From contig JAPOQH010000085.1 of NCBI GenBank assembly GCA_026710825.1, positions 1 to 38,695 of the forward strand: a stretch of 38,695 bases of DNA, written 5' to 3'. The position numbers and the translations under genes are program-made. Every line of letters starts with the position of its first letter. Position 1 is the stretch's first letter. The notes under the pieces were generated by a model that ran no database searches, was not told the DNA's origin, and worked only from the letters and a program-made list of their open reading frames with translations. Positions 33,019 through 38,695 of this stretch are shown here, one piece after another. The stretch is from Chloroflexota bacterium (GTDB taxonomy: Bacteria; Chloroflexota; Dehalococcoidia; Lucifugimonadales; UBA3495).

Positions 33019-33900
33019 TCAACGGGCCGAGTAGGAGAACCAGCCCGACTGGTACCCTATCGGCCACGGGACATCGGTCAGAATCCCGCCGCCAAATCCC
33101 ACCGCGACCGACATACCCGCCAATTCAAAGCGCCAAAGCAGGACCAGCAGCAACAGCAACGCTACGGCTTCCATCATTTCGTTGGTCGCTCCGTAGCAGT
33201 CGCCGGTCAGACCGCCGCCCAACCGTCGGACAGTCCACCACCCAAGGAGCAGCGACGCCGCCGAAACCACCACCAAAACCAGGATCCCCACCAGCCCGAG
33301 CAGGAACCACGCCACCGCCACCACCGTGAGCAGGGCAAACCCGGTTGCCAACCACGGGCGCCCGCTGGACACGAACGCGCTTCCGATCCCCTGCTGCCTT
33401 CCGTAAGGAAACACGGTCAACAGCAGCGTCATCGACCAGCGCGACACCATCGGGAAAAACAACAATCCGCTCAGGCCCGTGGGAACGATCAGGAGCGACG
33501 CCAAAGCCGCGAACTTTAGCAGCAAAACGCTGACGCAACCGGCGACCGCAAAGGAACCCACGTGAGAGTCGCGCATGATCTCCAGCCGGCGATCCACGGT
33601 GTGTCCGCCCCACATGGCGTCGCAGAAATCCATGAGGCCGTCGAGGTGCAGAAACCGGTTGGCTACCGCCAGCGCCACCACCAACAGCGCGGCCAACGCC
33701 GGCATGAAAAAGGGCACAGCCAACACCAGCGTCCAGAGCGACACCAGACCCAGGAGCGCCAGGCCGTACAGCAATCCCACCAGGGGATACCAGCCTCGCG
33801 AGCGGGAGATTTCCGTGTCGGTTGGCTGGGATACTCCGACCGGCAGCAGGGTCAGGAACGATAACGCCACCAGGAGCGGCGCGTAGACGGCTCGCAGCAC
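33019..33900 (-). CDS. cobS: Cobalamin-5'-phosphate synthase
   Basis: 293 aa membrane protein with several hydrophobic segments, GTG start (33900). Joins adenosyl-GDP-cobinamide with alpha-ribazole(-phosphate). Marks are GWYPLVGLLYG, HLDGLMDFCDAMWGGHTVDRRLEIMRDSHVGSFAV and LTGDCYGATNEMMEAV, the typical conserved blocks. Between cobT (14 bp) and cbiB (1 bp). Confidence 0.9.
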   Translation of the reverse strand: MLRAVYAPLLVALSFLTLLPVGVSQPTDTEISRSRGWYPLVGLLYGLALLGLVSLWTLVLAVPFFMPALAALLVVALAVANRFLHLDGLMDFCDAMWGGHTVDRRLEIMRDSHVGSFAVAGCVSVLLLKFAALASLLIVPTGLSGLLFFPMVSRWSMTLLLTVFPYGRQQGIGSAFVSSGRPWLATGFALLTVVAVAWFLLGLVGILVLVVVSAASLLLGWWTVRRLGGGLTGDCYGATNEMMEAVALLLLLVLLWRFELAGMSVAVGFGGGILTDVPWPIGYQSGWFSYSAR

Positions 33901-33914
33901 TGTTTGAGCGACCG

Positions 33915-34982
33915 CTAATCGTCCCGGTCGGACACGCCGGCCTCAGCGAATGTCGCCATCTCGGCCAGCACCTTTGCGGAGGCTTCGACGATATGCATGG
34001 CGAGCGCCGCGCCCGTGCCCTCGCCGAGGCGCATGTTCATGTCCAGCAGGGGAGACAACCCCATGGCCTGCAAACCGACGTTATGGCCCGGTTCAACCGA
34101 GCGATGCGCGGCCACGCAGCGGCCGGCAATATCCGGACAAAGGCGCCAGGCCACCAACGCCGCGGCCCCGCTGATGAACCCGTCCACGATCACGGCGCAG
34201 TTGCGGGCGGCCGCGCCGAGCATGACGCCGGCCAGCACACCAATCTCAAATCCGCCCACCTTGGTCAGCACATCCATGCCGTCCTGCCCATCTGGTTGAT
34301 TCACATCCAGGGCGCGCCGGATGGTGGCGATTTTGCCCTCCAGCGCGGCGTCATCCACGCCGGTGCCGCGCCCCGTGACCGTTGCCACGTCCGCGCCGGT
34401 TATGGCGGCGGTGATGGCAGCAGATGGCGTCGTGTTTCCGATGCCCATGTCGCCGCCGGCGATGAGATTGGCGCCCGCGTCCGCGCTGGCGTCGGCGGCA
34501 TTGATCCCGATTTCCAGGCAGCGTATCGCGTCGTCGCGGCTCATGGCCGGGCCGGCGGCGATGTTCGCAGCGCCGTAACCCACCTTGGCGATGGTGAGGC
34601 CCGGGTGCGGATCCAGGTCAACCGCCACGCCCGCGTCGATCACGGTGATATTCGCGCCCGCATGTCCGGCCAGCGCGTTGATGGCCGCTCCGCCGGCCAG
34701 GAAGTTGAACACCATCTGCGGTGTCACCTCTGCCGGGTATGCGGATACTCCCTCGGACGCAACGCCATGATCGCCCGCGACCACGATCACCGCCTTGCCC
34801 CTCACCTGGGGAATGCTTTCACCAAATATTCCGGCCAATTGGATGGACAAGGCTTCCAGGCGGCCGAGGCTGCCCGGCGGTTTGGTGAGCACACCCTGCC
34901 GCGCTTCGGCAGCGGCCACGGCGGCGGCATCCAGTGGGCCGATGGCGGCGATGGTCTGATCAACCAGCGATGAGATTGTCAT
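33915..34982 (-). CDS. cobT: Nicotinate-nucleotide-dimethylbenzimidazole phosphoribosyltransferase
   Basis: 355 aa. Activates the lower-ligand base (for example DMB) as alpha-ribotide. The catalytic Glu is E321 in MRLGEGTGAALA; other marks are TKPPGSLGRLE, GDHGVASEGVSAYPAEVTPQM and GGDMGIGNTTPSAAI. Full length. Follows cobO after 67 bp. Confidence 0.92.
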   Translation of the reverse strand: MTISSLVDQTIAAIGPLDAAAVAAAEARQGVLTKPPGSLGRLEALSIQLAGIFGESIPQVRGKAVIVVAGDHGVASEGVSAYPAEVTPQMVFNFLAGGAAINALAGHAGANITVIDAGVAVDLDPHPGLTIAKVGYGAANIAAGPAMSRDDAIRCLEIGINAADASADAGANLIAGGDMGIGNTTPSAAITAAITGADVATVTGRGTGVDDAALEGKIATIRRALDVNQPDGQDGMDVLTKVGGFEIGVLAGVMLGAAARNCAVIVDGFISGAAALVAWRLCPDIAGRCVAAHRSVEPGHNVGLQAMGLSPLLDMNMRLGEGTGAALAMHIVEASAKVLAEMATFAEAGVSDRDD

Positions 34983-35049
34983 GGCGTCTCCGGGCCTAGG
35001 GGCGCTTGTCCAATTCTTAGACGTGGTGCAAGGTCGACGTGATGCAGCG

Positions 35050-35619
35050 TCAGAATTCGATGCCCGGTTGGGCCTTGATGCCGGCGTCGTAGGGGTGCTT
35101 GACCACGTTCATCTCGGTGACCAGGTCTGCGTATTCCACCAGGGCTTCGGGAGCATGGCGGCCGGTGATGATGACGTGCTGCATCTCGGGACGACCCTTC
35201 AGGGCATCTATCACGTCCTCGACGGGCAGCCAGCCGTAGTGCATCGGATAGGTGACCTCGTCCGGGATCGCCAGGTCGTACTCGCCGGCGGCGATAACCT
35301 CCTTGGCATCCTCCCACAGGGCGCGAGCCAGGTCGGCGCTGGCATCCAGGTCCTGGGAACGCCAGGTAAAACCGTCTCCCATGGCGCGCACGGTCACGCC
35401 CATCTTCTCAGCGGCGCGCTGCTCGCCGAAATTGGCGGTGGTGTGCTTGATGAACTGGAGCATGACCACCTTCATGTCGCGGCCCCATGAACGCATCAGC
35501 ACGCCCATTGCGGCTGTGGTTTTGCCCTTGCCGTTGCCGGTATTGACGATGACGAGCCCTTTGTTGATGCGGGGGCCGCGCACGGACTGGGGGCCGTGGC
35601 GAGTTTCTTGCGTTGTCAT
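35050..35619 (-). CDS. cobO: Cob(I)alamin adenosyltransferase (CobO/BtuR type)
   Basis: 189 aa from ATG 35619, which has AGGAGG 7 nt upstream. Adenosylates corrinoid Co(I) with ATP. P-loop [14 protein letters not shown] (residues 26-39) is the family signature, with KVVMLQFIK and the acidic block [18 protein letters not shown]. Family members usually have a Leu in place of the Pro before DE. C-terminus ends at the usual place. 25 bp after the cbiA stop. Confidence 0.88.
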   Translation of the reverse strand: MTTQETRHGPQSVRGPRINKGLVIVNTGNGKGKTTAAMGVLMRSWGRDMKVVMLQFIKHTTANFGEQRAAEKMGVTVRAMGDGFTWRSQDLDASADLARALWEDAKEVIAAGEYDLAIPDEVTYPMHYGWLPVEDVIDALKGRPEMQHVIITGRHAPEALVEYADLVTEMNVVKHPYDAGIKAQPGIEF

Positions 35620-35644
35620 AGTGAGGCCTCCTGACGAGAGCGGA

Positions 35645-37018
35645 TCATTTACGGGTTGTGGCGGCGCAGGCATCGACGAATCGTCGGGGCAAACCGGGGC
35701 GGCTGGCCAGGGGTACATGGATGTAGGACGCCCACACGCTGCCGTGTCTGAAACCTTCGGGACGACCGCCCTGGTTCACGACGCGGTAGGCGGCGGACTC
35801 TTCACCGGGCGGGTTTTGCAGGACCGACCAGTGGAACTCGTGGCCGCGCACCTGCTCCCCGGCGCGGAGCAACGGTCCCTCGGCGCAGGCCTCCACCTCG
35901 CGGTAGCCGAGATGCAGGCGGCGACCTTCCATCGAGGACACCACGGGGATTGCGCCCACCATGGGGAACTGGCGGCCGTCCAAGTCGGACAGGCTTTCAC
36001 CCAGGTACATCAGGCCGCCGCATTCGCCATACACCGGCACGCCGCTGTCGATGGCGGCGCGGATCGAACTGATCATGCCATCGTTGCGGGACAGATCTTC
36101 GGCGAAGAGTTCGGGGAATCCCCCGCCGAGGTAGACGCCGCCGGTTCCTTCGGGGAGACGGGAATCATCGATCGGCGAGAACGGAATCACCTCAGCGCCC
36201 CAGGCGGACAGCAGATCCAGAGAGTCCTGGTAATAGAAGGAGAATGCGCGATCCTGGGCCACGGCGATGGCGGCGCGAGGCCGTTGGGTCTGGTCGGGAA
36301 ACACCGGGGAGTCCGAACCGGATGGCCGGCCGGCGGTCCCGGCGATGCGCGCGATGGCATCGAGATCTATGGTCTGTTCAATCTGGGCGTTCAGAGCGTC
36401 GTACCAGTCGCTCAACACCGTCCCCTCGACGGTGGGGATCAAACCGAGGTGACGCTCCGGCTGCACCAAGTCATCACGCCTCGGCAGCCAGCCGACCACG
36501 GGCAATCCCGTGGTGGCCTCAATCTGAGGCTGGCAGAATTCCAGGTGCCGCTCGCTGCCCACGCCGTTGAGGATGACGCCGGCCACACGCAGATCGGGGT
36601 CGAACTGCTGGTATCCCAAGACCTCGGCGGCCACACTGCGGGCCACCTTGCCGGCGTCGGCGATGAGGATAACCGGAGCGTCCAAAAGCTTGGCCAGCTC
36701 GGCCGTGGAGCCATCCTCGTCCAGCGAGGAATGTCCGTCGAAAACGCCCATGACCCCCTCTACCACCGCGATGTCGGCCGTTCCGGCAGCGCGATGGAAA
36801 AGTTCAATGACCACCGGGTGCGGCAACAGCCAGGTATCGAGATTGCGGGACGGCACGCCGCACGCAATGGTGTGGTAGGTCGGATCGATGTAGTCGGGGC
36901 CGGCCTTGAATGGCTGCACCCGCAGCCCGCGACGGGCCAGGGCGCCCATCACGCCGCTGGCGATGGTGGTCTTGCCGACTCCGGAACGTACGCCGGCTAT
37001 GACAACGGCTGAGGTCAT
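35645..37018 (-). CDS. cbiA: Cobyrinate a,c-diamide synthase
   Basis: 457 aa. N-terminal P-loop domain ([10 protein letters not shown], residues 9-18) and C-terminal class I glutamine amidotransferase domain with Cys333 in [11 protein letters not shown] and the [15 protein letters not shown] blocks. Amidates the a and c side chains of cobyrinate, or hydrogenobyrinate in the aerobic variant (then called CobB). The choice between the two routes cannot be made here. No clear Shine-Dalgarno before ATG 37018. Confidence 0.9.
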   Translation of the reverse strand: MTSAVVIAGVRSGVGKTTIASGVMGALARRGLRVQPFKAGPDYIDPTYHTIACGVPSRNLDTWLLPHPVVIELFHRAAGTADIAVVEGVMGVFDGHSSLDEDGSTAELAKLLDAPVILIADAGKVARSVAAEVLGYQQFDPDLRVAGVILNGVGSERHLEFCQPQIEATTGLPVVGWLPRRDDLVQPERHLGLIPTVEGTVLSDWYDALNAQIEQTIDLDAIARIAGTAGRPSGSDSPVFPDQTQRPRAAIAVAQDRAFSFYYQDSLDLLSAWGAEVIPFSPIDDSRLPEGTGGVYLGGGFPELFAEDLSRNDGMISSIRAAIDSGVPVYGECGGLMYLGESLSDLDGRQFPMVGAIPVVSSMEGRRLHLGYREVEACAEGPLLRAGEQVRGHEFHWSVLQNPPGEESAAYRVVNQGGRPEGFRHGSVWASYIHVPLASRPGLPRRFVDACAATTRK

Positions 37019-37063
37019 CGTGGCACGTGTCGTTGGGGATCGAGATCAGTCAAGAAGTTTTGG

Positions 37064-37513
37064 CTACGGGTGCTCGCCGGCGCCGCCGAATTCATCCGAC
37101 GACAGCGCGATCTTGGTGGGATATTTGCCCAGCAGCGACATGAAGAATTCGTGGCGGGGAGGGTTGGTAGCGTCAACATCAGACTTACGGAGGTAGATCC
37201 GCATGGCCGGATTGCCGTCGCCGTCGCGCATCCACAACTGGTAGGAGGGCAGGCCCTGGTCGTTGGTGGTGTGGATGAATTCAGCCTCGCGGATCTTGGA
37301 CATGTCCAGGTGCATATGGGTGCCGCCCGGAACCATCAGGGTCACAATCCGTCCGTCGGGGGTGAACCTGAGATCATCGAAGTCCATGTAGACTTCCGCG
37401 GAGGCGGCGGTGCTTTCGAGCATCACAACGACCTCGTTGAACCCGATGCCATCGGCGCCGTCGCGGCATTCTTCAAGGATGTTGTGGAGGGTGGAACCGG
37501 ATAGTTCGGGCAT
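37064..37513 (-). CDS. Uncharacterised protein, ChuX/HutX-like, first gene of the B12 operon
   Basis: 149 aa, ATG 37513 with AGGAGG 7 nt upstream. The pattern VTLMVPGGTHMHLDMSKIREAEFIH followed by YQLWMRDGDGNPAMRIYLRK vaguely resembles the ChuX/HutX haem-utilisation fold, a tetrapyrrole-binding beta-sheet, but I cannot confirm this by eye. No signal peptide. It lies directly behind the cobalamin riboswitch and its terminator and 45 bp before cbiA, so it is B12-regulated. Role is unproven; a corrinoid-handling or chaperone role is inference. Confidence 0.65.
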   Translation of the reverse strand: MPELSGSTLHNILEECRDGADGIGFNEVVVMLESTAASAEVYMDFDDLRFTPDGRIVTLMVPGGTHMHLDMSKIREAEFIHTTNDQGLPSYQLWMRDGDGNPAMRIYLRKSDVDATNPPRHEFFMSLLGKYPTKIALSSDEFGGAGEHP

Positions 37514-37684
37514 TATCGGCCCTCCTGAGCAGGGTGTTTCGCGGTGTGTTGACCGTGACTTGGTCGGATTATAACAGTGACCGTGAACTGCAATCATTTC
37601 CCAGGGTGGAAAATGCGCGCCCCGGCGAGTCAGTGGAGGAGGTAACCGGCCCACCGGAGCGGCGCGAGAAGAATGTCGATGTGG

Positions 37685-37720
37685 GAAAACAAAAACCCGG
37701 CTGCGAATCTACAGTCGGGT
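37685..37720 (-). terminator. Riboswitch-linked terminator
   Basis: On minus, ACCCG-a-CTG (37720-37712) pairs with CAG-c-CGGGT (37703-37695) around a loop and is followed by TTTTTGTTTT (37694-37685). It lies between the cobalamin riboswitch and the first gene, where an attenuation platform is expected. Confidence 0.8.
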
Positions 37721-37799
37721 AACGATGGTGGGCTGGTTCCGTGGAACCGCGGCTTGCGCCGAACACGTCCGCCCACTCGTTCCACGAAGTGCAGCTGGA

Positions 37800-38030
37800 T
37801 CACACCCGTTGGCAGGCCTCCTGGCTAATGGCTGATAGCGATGCTCCTCCGCCTTCCCATCCGCCCAATGCGGAAAGTGGCTGGAACCGGGGATTGGTCT
37901 TCAATCCCCTTTGGAGGGCATCTCGCCAATTACAGTGGCGGGACCGCACCGGATTTGCACCGGATTTCCTTTTCAGCTCGTCTTGTCCGCGGAATCGCGG
38001 ATCTGGACAAGCCACCTGCGGGAGTTCACG
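37800..38030 (-). promoter_or_regulatory. Cobalamin riboswitch
   Basis: The minus strand carries the conserved core: GGTGCAAATCCGGTGCGGTC, then CCCGCCACTG (GCCACTG at 37939-37933), a variable arm, and AGCCAGGAGGCCTGCC (about 37830-37811). The 5' arm pairs near 38010-38030. Ends are approximate. It is followed by the terminator at 37685-37720 and the cobalamin operon, so it should repress the operon when adenosylcobalamin is abundant. Confidence 0.93.
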
Positions 38031-38034
38031 ATTC

Positions 38035-38048
38035 GATTGTTAACAATC
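38035..38048. promoter_or_regulatory. Perfect 14-bp palindrome at the predicted transcription start
   Basis: GATTGTTAACAATC lies just downstream of the -10 box (38051-38056) and before the riboswitch, so it covers the expected start site. It could bind a repressor in addition to the riboswitch, or be a transcript-end hairpin. Confidence 0.45.
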
Positions 38049-38050
38049 CA

Positions 38051-38079
38051 ACGATAGCAATTACCCATAATTTTGTCAA
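38051..38079 (-). promoter_or_regulatory. Promoter of the cobalamin operon
   Basis: TTGACA (38079-38074) and TATCGT (38056-38051), spacer 17 nt, on the minus strand. It lies upstream of the riboswitch, in an AT-rich patch that differs from the surroundings. Confidence 0.75.
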
Positions 38080-38099
38080 CCGAACATTTTTTCAACATC

Positions 38100-38695
38100 A
38101 GGCGAAGTCACGCCGGGATAAACCGGACGCCGCCGCCCAAGGCGCTCACTCCCTCGCGCCGAGCGTTCGCGACGAGATTCCGCGAAGCAATGCCCGAGCA
38201 GCATCGGTTCCGGGTCCAGGCCGCGGGTTGGATCCGCGGGCGTCTGGTCTTTGTTATGTCGAGTTGGCTTGTCGCTTCGAGTCTGCTGGTTGTTTCGAGT
38301 TCCTTGATTCCTCCTGTTGTCGGGCTATCGGCTCCTTTCTTGGTTTGTTTTGGCGTCTGAATGATTTTCGAGTCTGCCAGAGGTGATGGTGGTCGTTGTC
38401 AGCCCCACGGCCGAGGGGTTACGCATGGGTTTTGCCCACTCAAAGTTTGGCGGACAGCGCACGGATCAGGAGAATTCCCTGGCCCTGGCCTCTCCCGGAA
38501 AAGATGGCAGAGGTGAATGCGCTGACCTCCCAGCGTGTGGGGAGGCGCTGGCCCCGTTGCGACCACACCGGCTAGAGCGACCGGTCGCTGGTCCTGGCGG
38601 AGACGGGTATGCGATTTGGAGTGTGAGGGGGTTGGCCGTGTAAGCCCGGCATCCCCTCTGGCAAGGCGGTGCTGGATGTTATGTTCCAACTCGAG
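38100..38695. other. Region without recognisable gene
   Basis: No open frame on either strand has both a good start and a protein-like sequence. It includes a 6-bp GC hairpin at about 38221-38240 (CCGCGG-gttggat-CCGCGG), a T/G-rich patch with TCGAGT repeats (38268-38310), and a GC-rich tail. Could be a repeat fragment or the edge of an unseen gene beyond the window. Confidence 0.4.

Overview
The window is high-GC bacterial DNA with many GTG/TTG starts backed by good ribosome binding sites. The gene mix suggests an uncultured environmental bacterium, perhaps a Chloroflexota/SAR202-like lineage. It includes late cobalamin synthesis, a DUF1800/DUF1501/NHL cluster, SMP-30, an MBL hydrolase, a PrdB-like reductase and an MscS channel. 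The lineage is inferred from gene content only; there is no rRNA in the window.

Layout. (1) 1-230 is the 5' end of a minus-strand gene made of an 8-residue Gly-rich repeat (24-bp DNA repeat). (2) About 350-8490 is a decayed phage- or plasmid-like element. It has a nonsense-interrupted tyrosine recombinase on plus and a run of small minus-strand genes: HTH/excisionase-like, zinc-ribbon proteins, a 981-aa primase/ATPase, a phage-type zinc-binding protein, an HNH nuclease and hypotheticals. No capsid, portal or terminase gene is present. A tRNA-Gly(TCC) lies just beyond, at 8740-8813. (3) 8896-14334, plus strand: nucleoside deoxyribosyltransferase-like protein, nitronate monooxygenase-like protein, a gene-poor repeat-bearing stretch, Zn alcohol dehydrogenase, and a PrdB-like reductase whose reading frame is open across an in-frame TGA, a probable selenoprotein. 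(4) 18112-14399, minus: Fur family, RecF, Sir2, MscS. (5) 22079-18308, minus: DUF1800, DUF1501, NHL protein, with a terminator. (6) 25086-22290, minus: SMP-30 lactonase, cupin, terminator, CoA-binding protein, methyltransferase-like protein. (7) 25261-28215, plus: DNA methyltransferase, thioredoxin reductase, MBL hydrolase, small membrane protein; then a convergent VOC protein and a class III aminotransferase with a clear promoter. (8) 38079-30212, minus: a cobalamin operon with promoter, 14-bp palindrome, cobalamin riboswitch and terminator, then an uncharacterised ChuX/HutX-like gene and cbiA, cobO, cobT, cobS, cbiB, cobD, cobC. (9) 38100-38695 holds no gene I recognise.

How it fits together. 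The B12 operon encodes the late steps of cobalamin assembly (a,c-diamidation, adenosylation, aminopropanol arm, lower-ligand activation, final joining) under riboswitch attenuation. Adenosylcobinamide kinase/guanylyltransferase, cobyric acid synthase and corrin ring synthesis are absent from the window. The strongest unusual signals are the UxxC selenoprotein candidate with a hairpin directly after the UGA, the unknown first gene of the B12 operon, the 28-bp inverted repeat inside the element's primase gene, and the Gly-rich repeat protein.
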